From NCBI GenBank assembly GCA_964020975.1, contig OZ026619.1, positions 98,445,148-98,509,147 on the forward strand: 64,000 bases of DNA, given 5' to 3'. Below the pieces are notes generated by a model. The model ran no database searches, had not been told where the DNA came from, and saw only the letters and a list, made by a program, of their open reading frames with translations. Source of the stretch: Hermodice carunculata (Eukaryota; Annelida; Polychaeta; Eunicida; Amphinomidae). Both the position numbers and the translations under genes were made by a program. Below, one piece after another: positions 15,172 through 27,639 of the stretch; position 1 is the stretch's first letter; every line of letters begins with the position of its first letter.

Positions 15172-15565
15172 GCAATTTTTCCATCGTATCACGCGACCAA
15201 CACATATCCACACAGTCCCTTACTCAAAATGCATTATTTCTAGAAAAATTACAGTAAAGATATTTCGTTAAATATGCTTCATCTGTCTTTGATCATTAGG
15301 TGTGACCCGATCGTCGTCCTTTTCTGCATATTTTAATAGAAACGCATGTTGATAGTGCCACAAACACGAATAAAGAAGAAGCAGGGGATTTTTAAAGAAC
15401 TTATCATTGTAGATCACTTTTTTCGCAGAAAAAATACTTAGACAAGCTTCCCTTTCTTATCTGGTCCCGACGAGCTTTGAGACGTCGGTTCTCCTGATCG
15501 TTTTGGCCCTAAAAAAAGAAACTGCTTCAAAATTACGAAAGACACCCTTGCGCCCCAATAGTAAG

Positions 15566-15571
<6 letters not shown>

Positions 15572-15649
<78 letters not shown>
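15572..15649. repeat. (CA)n-(TA)n microsatellite
   Basis: About 45 bases of CA followed by about 32 bases of TA repeat. Confidence 0.97.
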
Positions 15650-15650
<1 letters not shown>

Positions 15651-15652
<2 letters not shown>

Positions 15653-17796
15653 CGGGTGGCATTCCACGCCACCTATCAGAATAGAAGTGATACCTTAGTG
15701 GATGTTGAAATTTGGATGAGGAAGGTACACACACTAAAATCATTACTGGCGGAGAACACACTTTGTGTCCCAATCCACAGAGGTTAATCTTTAATCACGA
15801 TCAACTGCGAGTAAAACTTTGAAGTAATTTGACATGAGAGTAACTGATACAGCAGAAAAACAGTTGGGCTTGTCCCACTGATATGAGCTATTTTAAAATA
15901 CAAGCCCTCCCTGCCTGGTAATCAGATAAGGGAAGCATTCATTTGTTAACTATCACCGGTTTTCCTTTCCAGTAGTTACGTTTATATACATTTATCTGAG
16001 GTCTGGATAGACCATATTCTTGGAAAGACTACATCAATAGTGTACTTAGAGCTTCTACATTTATGGTACTATCGTATTGTATAGTGTCTGCCTTTGTCCT
16101 TTATCTTCTAATTGATATCAGAGAGAAAAAGCAACAACATCCTGTCTCATGAATATTGCATCCATATCTTTGTTGTCGTGGCAGAAGCCTTGAGATAGCA
16201 AATTATGTACGTCTGCAAAGGACAACACGTACGTACAGAATCACATGTCCTAATACCAAAGCCCTCATGCTTAGAAAATTAAAGCAGATATTCTCGGTGG
16301 CCGTGTACAAAATGGATTCGTTTTTACTTTTTTCTTTCAGATCATGGATAGCATCTATGTTTTTGAGACCCAATTTAATCCATAGGGATCAAGGCTGGAC
16401 GTGCACGTTTTCTACAAGTATGTTAAGTTTTCAGAAATCAATAGCATAGGACCACGCGTTTGCACAGCTTAATGTGTAGATTTGTAATGCGACGGACCAT
16501 GGCAGTGAATGTAAAACAAAACGTTATGTAGTGGGTCCAAAGTTACATTTGTTACTAGCTTTCCAACATTTACACAAACTGTGATGGCAAATTGTCTCTC
16601 CGTTACATTTCTTCATCTGTAAAAATAGTTTCAATATATGTTCTGATGAATCATCATTAGACGGAGACATTACGATAATGTAATGACCCACGAGATCACG
16701 TGCTGAGTGACTGCACGGACTAACTTTGGCTTGTGAAGTTCGCCATGTGACACAAATGTACAAATAGTTGTATAACAAAAACTAGAAAAACGACATGGAC
16801 CTACACTTGCCTATCAAAAGTGATTATGAAAGTAGATTATTTCAGATATAAACTTTAGTCAAACACCTGCCAGCTATTTCACATTTTAAGGCCACTTGTA
16901 TTTACTTTTTGAAGCTGAATAGCTGCTGATTTGCCTTCGCCTTCACCAATACGGTAATATGTATATTAAATTGTCTGGTTTCATTTTAGAGCAATAACTA
17001 ATCTGGAAATTATGGTCAATTTCTCTATTTCACTTCAATATATCCTGTTCCATTTGTTGGCGATGACTTGGTAGCACGAGTATGTCCTTGTAGTAATCTT
17101 CTCATATTCTATTGGCATTAAATCAAAGCATGCTTGAAAATGTGGCAGATTGGTCCAAGTTGTATAGACGGGATGGGAATAGAGACGTGCTGACGTCCCT
17201 ATTGGCTGGCCATGTAGCGTCCATTCAGCTGCTTTAGAAACATTTGGCGATATGTTTGGTTCATGTCGAAGGTAATAGGGTAAAGTAGAGTTCTTGTTCC
17301 CTGTCTTAAACATTTTGGACATCTCTCAAAAATAATATAATGCTAAATGTAAATCCATTACGGACTGCCGGTTTTTGGTTGATGTGTTCTCTTGGCATGC
17401 TCAGGTAGGTTTGGGGATATACTCAAATTCGGTATAGTTGCTAAGTTGTTTGATTGGCCTGTACTTCTGACAGATATGTCAATGGAAACTATCATTCCAG
17501 TTTGCATGCCTACAACTGGATGTTCAGCTTCCTACAAATTTAAAGTCCATGTTACATATCAGGGGGTTGATTGGAGCTCTTCCTTTAGATAGCAGATGCA
17601 TTGTTTCGGAAGTATGGTGTTAGCACTACTATGGAGAGAGCACATTTTTTGGAAAATTTTAGATATTTGTCCTGCAAAGCCTTTAGATCGAGGCAACATG
17701 GACTTGACACTTTTGGCAAAGAGCTACAATATGTTACTTAAAGGGTTTGATTATTTGAAAAAGCTGTTCATCAAACCCATGAAATGCTCCTATTGT
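15651..17796. other. gene-free stretch
   Basis: Nothing recognisable. Open frames at 16156-16449 (plus), 17035-17322 (minus) and 17392-17592 (plus) carry no domain signature. Confidence 0.35.
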
Positions 17797-17797
17797 T

Positions 17798-20345
17798 TAT
17801 TTGATTTGATTTGATTGATTGATTCTTTGTTCTTTAAAGCCACAGATCCTCGTTCAGTGAAAGCATATCACTGGTCTCCCACCAGGTCCTGGATGGCACA
17901 ATGGCAATAAATACACAAGATGATGATAAAATGGTGATAAAATTACTATATAGACTAAAATACATTAAATATTGTCGCAAGTTGTAATTACAGTGTGTAC
18001 ATTAGGGTAAGGATATTGCTGTGAAAGGCATTCTTGAAATAACTTGTAGGATAATAATAAACTAGTAGGTAGTTAATAAAACACAAGATTTCAAAAATGT
18101 AAATACAATCAGCATGAGGCTGGCCAAGGGTAACCAATGAAATAGAATATAGAGCACAGTCAGCAAAGTACAAAAGAAAGCATGCAAGCAATATCTTGCA
18201 ATATAAATACAGACCTAAACTTCCTTTAATTTGTTATCCTGCGCAGCCATATTGCCCAGCGCCCTTTGTTTTTGACAGAGAACTATGGACACCATTGTCA
18301 CACACTGTGGTCTCTCAACCAGGAATCAACTAGACATATTATTCAGGGTTGGCCAGGGACCAGTCAAGCACGCAAACTGTCTACCAAACTATCCTTTTAC
18401 AGTACAGGCTTATTTACATCTGATACTAAGTTGCCAGGTAATATAAGTTGACAGTTAATTTCTAGTCAAGGCAATATTAGTAACAGTTTCAATGCTGAAT
18501 AAAAGTAGATTCACTAACCATGAAGCCACCTGTGTGTCCATAATAAAAAAATGCTTTCAGATAAATTCAGAACGATAATTGCTAATAGTTTGCTAGTTCC
18601 AAACAATGAGCAAAGAACCAGGTATACTTGTAATTATCAATTGGGAATTTTAGATAAACGACTTCAATTATTTTTGAAGCCATCTTGATCGGAATTTGGT
18701 CAAAGGATCTAATTTTTAGGATAGCCAAAATACATGAATTTAGTCTTTGATACATTGAAGGTTCGTCTATTTGCTCTGAACCATTCCGAGACCGCCATAT
18801 TTTCCTGATTGAGCATCTTAAATATCTCGACCTGGCCCTAAAAGAGTACATATTGCAGTATCATCATTGAGATTTTACAATTCTGGACGACAGATGGAAA
18901 TCATTTATGTATAGTATAAAGAGGAGTGGCCCAAGGATAGATCCTTGGAGGACGTCACGAGAATCTCTTTAGGCTGTGATAAAGCATCATTTATCAGAGT
19001 TTGCTAAGTTTATCTTGATAAATAGCAATTGAACTAGTCAAGTTCTATCTGAGTTTGTGACACCGAAATTTGTGAGTTGTTGTAACATGATGGTACGATT
19101 TACAGCATCAAACACCTTTTTTGAGGCCCCAGAAGAGTACTCCACAGCAACAACCCCTGTCAACGTGTATTTGAATGGAGTCTATGACCTTTGCAAGGGT
19201 AGTTTACAGTGGAGTTTCCCCTCACAAACCCAGGATGTGCCTTTGGTAATAACTTGTGCTCTGTAAAAAAACAAGTATAAGTGATCGTGCACAGCACGTT
19301 CAGGATTTTCATGGTGGTAGGCAGAATTGTTGCCTGCAAAGAAGGCTCTGATTTTTATGTTCTTCGCTAGGGAAAGAAGGCCTGCTTTACATACAAGCAG
19401 AACTGACATTGGCTTGTAATTATTGTATGAGGACCATCCTTATATGTAAGTGTGACCTGAGCCATCTACCATTCCACTGGGATAATTGCATCCGTTTGTA
19501 TTTATTTTTATTTTATTTTTTTATTTTTATTTTTTTTTTATTTATTTATTTTAGTTGAAGGTAAAAGTGAGTGGAGTAGCTATAACCATGGATCCAACTT
19601 TGATCCAACATGAGCCGAAACAGGGGTGATCTGGGTTGGTTTAATTTCTTTACACATAGCCTTTTATTCCCATGGTGCATATTTGTGACACCTAGCAACC
19701 CATGCCATTTGAGGTCAGGTGTTAAAGTGGGTCAGCAAAGCCCATTACATTCCAGTGAACCTAAAAGTCCTGAAAGTTTTACCCTGTAAACGAGGTGGAA
19801 TTTTGTAGCTATCATCTAAGCTACCTGAAGTACATATATAGTTATCCTGCAATTACAACCTGGTGTAACAAAATGAAAGTTTAAAGCTTATTTGGCAGTA
19901 TATAGAGAACTTAAATTTCTACCTGCTATATTCCAAAAGGTGAGAATCGTGGAAAGTGACCACAAGATGTGGGCAGTCAACCATGAACAGGATGGGCAGT
20001 ACCATCTTTAGGTGAATTTAGAACTTGCCCAGATCTGTCCTTTTGTCAAGACCGGAAGCTTTTTCAGCCACAAAATGTTTATGTTGCCCGATTACGAAAC
20101 CTTCACTGTACATAAAATGGAAGATTGGGTCTGTTTTGGCAGTCATCTGAAAAAAAAAATGTCTCCGGGATTTCGCTAGCTAACTGATTTGCTATGCTAG
20201 CAAACAACCTGTTGAAGAGATCAGCCACTAGGACCGGTTCAGTGACCTCCGTTTTGTCACTGATCAACTTAGCAGGGCCCTGGGTTATTTTCGTTGGGAC
20301 AATCTATTTGAGAGTTTTTTTCAAAGTTGCCAATGGTTATTTTTA
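17798..20345 (-). mobile_element. decayed LINE (non-LTR retrotransposon), RT region to 3' tail
   Basis: Minus-strand fragments appear in the order expected for a LINE ORF2. Before the RT there is SDKTEVTEPVLVADLFNRLF (about 20270-20210), then KASGLDKR (about 20060), the NYRPISVLPV-like NYKPMSVLLVC (about 19420), KKVFDAVNRTIMLQQL (about 19115), QGSILGPLLFILYINDF (about 18940-18890; family pattern PQGSILGPLLFLLYINDL), a DDTAIC block (about 18865), FNVSKTKFMYFG (about 18750) and a C-terminal PTSYFKNAFHSN (about 18030). It ends in a TGATT/ATCA tail at 17798-17824, typical of CR1/Jockey-like LINEs. Many stops and frame changes are present, and 18200-18590 and 19560-19980 show no match and may be insertions. 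No endonuclease domain is visible; the 5' end is missing. Confidence 0.8.
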
Positions 20346-20467
20346 TTTTCAACGTTTGGTTGGTTGATTTTTTTTTTCAATTTTGTGACTAAATTGTAAT
20401 TTTTTTCCTACACCAAATTTGGTAAGTTTGATTTATGGGTTTCAGATGTAAATTAATCACGGTCATT

Positions 20468-20545
20468 ACAGTGGAACCTCAATTCATCAGTGTCCGAGGG
20501 AGGTTCGGTAGAGCAGACTTCGATGTTGACATGTGGGGCATGTTT
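20468..20545. mobile_element. possible pogo/Tc1-like transposon end
   Basis: The sequence ACAGTGGAACCTCAATTCAT, followed by CAGTGTCCGAGGGAGGTTCG, resembles pogo-type inverted termini (CAGTNGAACCTC..., TA target). No matching opposite end was found nearby, so this is a solo end or a truncated copy. Confidence 0.3.
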
Positions 20546-22950
20546 ATCACAAACACGTACAACTTCCTAATGTTGAGACTGTTCCGATTTTACGACAGAA
20601 TGCACGAACAACCCCAGAGAAAAGAGGCGATTCCATGCGTTGAGCCGTAATCTTTAAGCCCAACTAATATACAAATTGCACAGAGGGAAAATATGGCGTG
20701 GCAAATGAAAATAATATGTGTGGAACACGCTAACAGGATGAAACAAGTTGCGTTGTGCAATATATGTGATCACATTATTGTAGCGATAAGTCACCGCTAT
20801 CGATTTAAGTATGAAAACCAAATTAGAATATCAGGCCATTCAATCAGCAAAAGTACACAAAAAACTTCACAAACTTCGAGCCGGTTGTGAGAGTCTGCAT
20901 AGACATATTGTACTTGGATTTGATGACAAGAGGTTCCTGTGTATGTCACATGGCTTGCGAAGTGTAAAAGAATTCCCACTATTTAATTTCCAATTATTGC
21001 TTCAATGGACCCCTGTGTTCCTTAACGCTCCGCCAAATCAAGGTCATGAGAGGTTATGCAGGTTTTATCACGTCAAATTTGGCAGATGTATATTGTTATG
21101 GATGTTCTAGCAAAGGCATACCGTAGTACCATGCCACACAAATGGAGATGGGCTGAGAGACACCACGGTAGCTTGTAGAGTGTGATTATAAGTTGAAGTT
21201 TGCCAGGGGTTAGCGAGGCGACTTGTTGGTTCATGTCATGATTTAAACAGAAAAAAAAAGAAAGGAGAAAGAAAAAAGAGAAAGGTAGAGAAAGAGAACA
21301 GAACAGGAAAACAACCCATTCAATATGGGTGTATTATATGTAATTTGTATGTTCAGGAAAGGTGAAACCACTTATTTTGAACATTTTCGAATTGTCGCAA
21401 CTTACACGTTTTTGTAGTCATTAGAGCACGTTACAGAGGGTTGTGATCAGCTCCACTGCGCTCATACATATAATTCACATTTGATTGACATCGCAAAGTA
21501 GTGTCAGGTTACCTTTCAAGTATCGACACTTCTTCACCATTATGCTTCATTATGTACTGGCGATGTTATAAAGCCTCGTTACCACATGAACCTGACTCGT
21601 AACTGGTACCTACACATACATATAAATATACGCTGTGTGCACATGATTATGCCTGTTTGGATATGAGTGATACATACGCTTATACAACCAACAGTTGTGG
21701 GTAAATGAAGGGAATTAGTATTTAAGCACTAACAATCCAGACCTGCATTCAGCGTCTGTCTACCATCAGTAGCCGACAGCGCGTGGTAGCAATGTATGCG
21801 TGTACTTGCTCAACTCCCATGTTAAAGTCTGCTGCATGAGGTTTGAAAAAAGACTACTATTAGCCCCAAATGACATTTAGTTAGTGCAAAAAAACCCCAT
21901 GGCAAAGCCTATCTGGCACGATATACAGCTTTTTTCATTGTACTCAATAAGTAGAACTGACAGTTCTGTTATCTGCCTGAAAAGCCATGTTAAAAGCACA
22001 TTTATATGGAAATATTATGGTTTTGTGAGGTAAGTCTATATGTACATATATTTGAAAATGAGTGAACATACTGGCGGCAAGTAAAAAAAGCGATTGAATA
22101 AACGAATCAGTTGATAGCCGAGTGAACACATGTGATTGAGTGAAAATGATACGCGACTGTTCGACCAAGGAACTATTTTTACCAAAAGCCCTCAACCCGC
22201 CTATAGAATCGCCGACTTGATCATTGCCTGAATCAAAGTATTGATTGATAGGAACTTTGATAAGGCACATTTATTGGAGTGTCATGACGTACATAATGAA
22301 GAATGGACCGGGGCATAAATCAGTCGCTCGCTGCTTGAGCACTGCAAATTGTGTCGCTTGCAATTGACCCCGTGGACATGGGTCAATGTTTTAATTACCC
22401 CAACAAAAAGAAATGCTTCATATGGTCGACACTGAATATTGGATTCACAATAAGCCAAGGCATGTTAGAATTCCTGACGGATGGAATAGGCCGAAATTGT
22501 ATATGCAGTGGTTAGAACTGCCAAAATGCCCACTTATGAATGAGGGCCCATCTATTTTGGAGGGTTAAGTACACCCCCCTCCCACTGCCTACCTCCAAAG
22601 GTCGCTATAACTCAGTTTTACTTGCTCTTCGGAGTCTACCACCACAAAGGACCACTTTTGTCAGGTTCTCTTGGTGGTTCCTTTGTGCAGGTTACAAACT
22701 AACATACTTTGAAAAACACATTTGCCATGCTACACTTCACGAAATAACCTGGTGACTGAGCTTTTCTCTCCATTCATATAACATCACAACTTTGTGATAT
22801 CTTCACTAAACTCGTTTTCTTATCTCTATTTAGTCAAAAGTGTATAATAGTGTCTATCGCATTGGCAGTTTTTTATTTTGCTTTGAAGAATGACTATCTC
22901 GGAAATAAAAGAAATGAATATTACCTATATGAGACATAAATGGATTTTAA
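20546..22950. other. gene-free stretch
   Basis: No gene supported. A pure purine tract (A/G-rich, with AAAGAGAAAGG) occupies 21247-21312. A short hairpin lies at 22641-22691. Confidence 0.35.
22641..22691. repeat. short inverted repeat (hairpin)
   Basis: CACAAAGGA-CCAC pairs with GTGGTTCCTTTGTG across a loop of about 20 bases. It has no U-tract or promoter context. Confidence 0.55.
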
Positions 22951-23094
22951 AATCGAATGGAAGAACATGTTGAGCAAGATTCAAAATCTACTTTAAAAAC
23001 CAAACCAGGAACATCATTCAGCTTGATGCTGATCTTGTGCGGGTACATTCACGGGGATAGTCATGAGTCTCAATTAACTGACGCGTATAAACAT

Positions 23095-23107
23095 TTTAAT
23101 AACAATG

Positions 23108-23183
<76 letters not shown>

Positions 23184-23313
23184 TGATGATGACGATGATG
23201 ATGTGATGATGATTATTATTATTACTATTAATATCAATAATAATAATGATGATGTGATTATTATTATTATAATTATCATATTATTATTATTATTATTATT
23301 ATTATCATTATTA

Positions 23314-23365
<52 letters not shown>
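23095..23365. repeat. (AAT)n ... (ATT)n trinucleotide array with hairpin symmetry
   Basis: About 100 bases of AAT repeat, then GATGATGAC-type repeats, then an AT-rich centre and about 85 bases of ATT repeat. The two arms are reverse complements, so open frames read as poly-Asn followed by poly-Leu/Ile. This is simple sequence, not a gene. Confidence 0.95.
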
Positions 23366-23689
23366 GTGTAGGTAACACGGCAAGGAATAAACTAGGCATA
23401 TCTATCGCTGTATACATTGCCATGCAGATTTGGTAACATCAGATCACAAGGAAGATATTGTCATGCATGTTTGGCCGCTTCACAAAGCAATTCGGTTTGA
23501 TTTGTCACCATTGAATTTTGAAACAAGATATACTTTTTATGAAAGAGAATATACTGCAAATCATACTGTTTAATATGTACCTTTCCCTGGTTTAGATATT
23601 TTCAAAAGGTCATTTCTGTATGATGATGCCACGGTATATAATATTATCTCGTTTTGGTAACAAACAAGCAACGTCATTGGTTAAAACGT

Positions 23690-23870
23690 GCTGCACACGC
23701 CGGGTGTACCAGTCTGTTTCCCCGGCTTGATTCCGTATCTCTGGATGACCTCACTCTGGAACCGTGACGCCCCGCGCTCTACGCTTTGTAGACGTCAGTG
23801 ACCATGGCGGCTGTAAGCGGCAGGTTATCCTCGTTATCAAGGGAGGAAATTATTTTGTCAGTTCCTTAAT
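23690..23870 (+). promoter_or_regulatory. GC-rich patch resembling a promoter with first exon
   Basis: In an otherwise AT-rich region this segment has an upstream ATTGG (inverted CCAAT) at about 23675, a CG-rich block (GTGACGCCCCGCGC), a CRE-like half site (AGACGTCAGTGA) and then ACCATGGCGGCTGTAAGC, which is both a strong Kozak start and a YY1-like ATGGCGG element. The open frame from that ATG has 21 codons (MAAVSGRLSSLSREEIILSVP) and stops; alternatively a GTAAGC donor follows the third codon. No downstream exon could be tied to it. All of this is inference from sequence composition and motifs. Confidence 0.35.
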
Positions 23871-24214
23871 AATAAAAGACAAAAGCATTACTCAGTGAAG
23901 GAGTCTACTTTACAGAAATGTACACCTGTGTATGACATGTATTTTTCCTACGGCATTAGGCCTCAAGTGATACAGATGTCATCCACTGGGGTATATTTCT
24001 GTACCCTGGGCTCCTTCACGTAGTAACTAGTAGAATTCCGAAACTTGTAAAATAAAATAGCTTTATTCATGAATTCAAAAAAGATATTTTTTTCTCCCCA
24101 CATGGAAGGAGGCTCATACCGTATGTACCGCACATTTCTACAATGTATGCTTCGCGGATGACCTATATATACAATCGATGCTGTGTGCGCCCAACGGCAC
24201 AAAACAACGTTCGG

Positions 24215-24410
24215 GGTTCTCTTTTTTTTCTTTTTTGTTGTTTTGTTGCATGATTTGTTTGCTTTGTTTTGTTTTTGTTTCTTTGTTTGTTTTTTTTTTT
24301 TTTTTAATTATTTGTTTTCTGTTTTATTTTTGGGTTTTTATGTTTTATTTTTGGGTTTTTATTATTTATTATTCATTTTATTTATTATTTTTTTTATCTT
24401 TATTTTGTCT
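24215..24410. repeat. T-rich low-complexity tract
   Basis: Poly-T with G interruptions (TTTTGTTT, TTTTTATT, and GGGTTTTTATG twice). Open frames here are Phe/Leu artefacts. Confidence 0.9.
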
Positions 24411-24734
24411 GAGCTCGGACTCTATTTAGATCTCCAGACCAAATTCCACTTCAGTTGCTTTCTGCAAACACTTGACCTAATGACCTACTTCTTTGATGAA
24501 ACTTACCGAGATTCCCTGTGATTCAAGACATACTTACTTTTGAACTTTCTAACATATCTCAGAAAATCAGATGCAGTCAAAGTATACACGGAACGCTTGG
24601 TGCCCTCAGCACATTGTGTCAATGTAACCTGTAATTTTTGATATTTTTAATTTTGTACGTGGTGAATTTAAAAAATCGTAAAGCCCGCTGAGGTGTCGTT
24701 GCATCAAAGCGTTATTTTTAACTAAGTAACTTAA

Positions 24735-25020
24735 ATATAACTTCTGAAGGTAAAGGTCAAGATCATTTGACTACCTAAATATTTGGATTGTTTTATTTAA
24801 CAATACATCGTCAGTTTGAATCCGATCTTAACCATGTTGGGCCTAAATATAGACGTTGAAGCGTTGTACAATTAAATAGGTCAAAGGTCAAGGTCAGTAT
24901 GTCAACTGAAAATTTACATATGGCCTTAACTCGGTCATTTTACATCAGATTTTGAACCATGTTGGGCTTAAAATAAAGGTCAAAGGTCAAAGCAGTCTGA
25001 ACATCTGAAAATTTCCCTCC
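24735..25020. repeat. ~120-bp tandem repeat with AGGTCAAAGGTCA elements
   Basis: Two clear copies and one degraded copy share GATNTTGAACCATGTTGGGC, a spacer, AGGTCAAAGGTCA and then CTGAAAATTT. AGGTCAAAGGTCA (at about 24881 and 24976) is a perfect direct repeat of the nuclear-receptor half site with one base between (DR1). The third copy has AAGGTAAAGGTCAAG. Whether any receptor binds is unknown. Confidence 0.7.
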
Positions 25021-25639
25021 AGCCATAAATGCAAGAAGACAGTGTTACCGAAGTCGGCGCGCTGCGGGGAGGGGGGGGGGGGCAAGCGATCACTTGCGAT
25101 CGCAGATATATAGTTTTTGGTTGAATTAAATAGTTGTTATTTAGGGATTGTCTTGTGTTCGTATATATTTTACTTGGAAAGCGTTATTTGTATTGCACAG
25201 CTTAATACTGTAGCATACCGTTTGAAAGAAGTGTCCTCGACTTGTCGGGTTTTCCTGGGTAAATGTAATCTAAAAAGACAAATATGGTTTCACATTCCAT
25301 GGTCCTATTGACTGAAATGTAGGACGACATTGAATATGGTGTCTTTTGAATCACGATGTTATCAGAGAGGCTCTTTTCAAACATATTAGTAAAGTTCGTG
25401 TTAATATAAAAAAAGTATTTATCTGTGCACTGTCACAAATTGCATGAAAAAAAACAATTATCTTAATACAACTACTGATGCCTGCAGCACCCTCTGGATT
25501 ATTTACATATTTAAGTTATGAGTTCTACCTTAACACGTACAGAGGCTTATCCATGCCCAACATAACTGTCCACGTTAAAAGCCTCCTGATATATCATGAG
25601 AAAAACAAGGTTTTATCATGATAAAAATACATTTGTTCT
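25021..25639. other. gene-free stretch
   Basis: Contains a G run at 25065-25082 and no supported gene. Confidence 0.35.
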
Positions 25640-26265
25640 CTTAACATACACCAAAGTTGTGGTAAGCTTTAGCAACGTGGAGAGACATACACCAAAGTAC
25701 TGGCTCTGGTGAACGTTTGCAGTTGAAATGATATATACCACAGTATAGGCGGTGGGGGAGCATCAGCGGTGTGGAATGACAAATATCACAACATAAGCTG
25801 TGGGGACTTAAGCTCTGCGCAATGGCATGTACCGCAGACTGGTTGTGGTGATCTTTAGTAGCATACAATGACATATATCGCAGGACCCAGGAAAGCTACA
25901 GTGACCTTTAGAAGTGTGTAACATGTACCACAGTACCGGCTGTGATGACCTCTACCAGTGTGCAATGACATATATCAAAGTACTAGCTGTGGTGACCACT
26001 AGCAGCGTGCAATGACGTACCACAGTACCGGCTGAAGTGACCTCGACCAGTGCGCAATGACATATACCTTAGTACCGGATGTGATGACCTGCAGCGGTGT
26101 ACGCTGACATATACCTCAGTACCGGAAGTGATGACCTACAGTACATGTAGTGTGCAAAGACATACCTAAGTACCGGCTGTGGTGAACCCCCAGCAGTGTT
26201 CAATGACATATACCTTAGTACCGGCAATGGTGACCTTTAGCAGTGTGCAACAACATGGAAAGCAG
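25640..26265. repeat. minisatellite, ~48-bp unit
   Basis: About twelve to thirteen divergent copies of a pattern such as ACCACAGTACCGGCTGTG, ATGACCT, AGCAGTGTGCAATGACATAT. The later copies (from about 25920) are more alike than the early ones. Confidence 0.85.
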
Positions 26266-27544
26266 ATACATTTGAGCATAATGCCGTAATTTGCCCTTAA
26301 TGGTTCTCCTTTTCTCTCCTTAGGGGATCGTCAAAATATGTGACAAGCAGTTTTTAAACTTTCAGAAGTGTTTATAACTATGACACTATCGTTCATTTTA
26401 CTCCATAGCTATACAGGTTGACCAAAAGGTTGTAAATTTATGTACTTTACCAGAAGTAGTGAGCCGTGCATGGAAAAAAGTAATTTTTACATGTGTAACG
26501 GTATCAAATTCGACCGACACCATTTTTGCAAAGTCGGCTTGTGCCTACATTTAGGCTCTTGTTCGTCTTCCAGAAAACTCTAAATCTATAAACCAATTAT
26601 TACTTTGCTGGTGTATTAAACTAGGTCAAGTTACTATGGCAACAAAAGTAGCCAAGCTTAGATGCAGGTCAGAGGTCAACCGAGGAAGTGACACTTCCTC
26701 ATTCAACAAGTTAATATATCTGGGCCTTTCTCTTTTACCAATTTCCCAGACTATTTTAATTAAACAAAATTAAAACAATACAGTCTACGGATGATAACAA
26801 TTACCGTACACACTCTTAGTGAGCCAACATCTCATTCAGAACAATTCTGCCAATGGTTTCATGTTTGACCACTGTAAAGTTCTACTCTTATTTGTGAGCT
26901 ATGACACTGACCTGAATACAGGACAAATCATTTTTCGCTCGCCTGCTTGTGGACTTAGTTTAGCATACAGTAGTGTTTGGGAACCCAACCCGACTATATT
27001 GGCAAGCTGACTGAGCATGGTGAGCTGGTTGAAGCCAGTGGTTGAGCTGCAGAGCAGATTTTGGAGCTTCCATGAACAAACAACAAACACGTTCACATGT
27101 GTCATGACGATTTCTTTTTAAATAGCTCATGGGATATGAGTTATAGCCTATGTTATTTTCCCCCACCAGTGGCATATTCAAAAATATTCATGACAATCAA
27201 GCATAAAATATCAATAGCATTAAACCTTGATTCCACGTATAACAGTTTGTAAATATTAATTTTGTCCGTCATATGCGATCTTTTTCTAGAATGAACACCA
27301 CTGTCTGCTGTCAATTTTGGGGAAAAGCAGCATATGAAGCAGGCGCATGCGTAAGGGTACAACAATAAGTAGATTTAAATATTTAAAACTCAGATTAGTT
27401 GAATTAAGCAGCAAGCAGCAGATACTTGTTTTAGCTTAGGACTGAGTCACCGACTGCAATGGTCAAAAATTGATCTTTCAAGGCGATAATTAGAAGTTTA
27501 GCAAGGTCAGCCTTCTGCCCAGCTAAGATGTGTCTATCACTGTT

Positions 27545-27545
<1 letters not shown>
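26266..27545. other. gene-free stretch
   Basis: No supported feature. Overlapping open frames near 26819-27181 lack motifs. Confidence 0.35.
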
Positions 27546-27547
<2 letters not shown>

Positions 27548-27587
<40 letters not shown>

Positions 27588-27588
27588 A

Positions 27589-27635
<47 letters not shown>

Positions 27636-27636
27636 A
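27548..27636. repeat. (GA)n-(GACA)n microsatellite
   Basis: GA repeat with one GGAA interruption, passing into GACA repeats. Confidence 0.97.
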
Positions 27637-27639
27637 AGA

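Noticed and set aside
22957-23436. 159-codon frame with poly-Asn then poly-Leu
   Set aside because: Pure trinucleotide array; both strands are open for the same reason.
25640-26265. CRISPR-like regularly spaced repeats (also 56790-57255 and 61900-62960)
   Set aside because: Units are contiguous and degenerate with no unique spacers, in a eukaryotic context: ordinary minisatellites.
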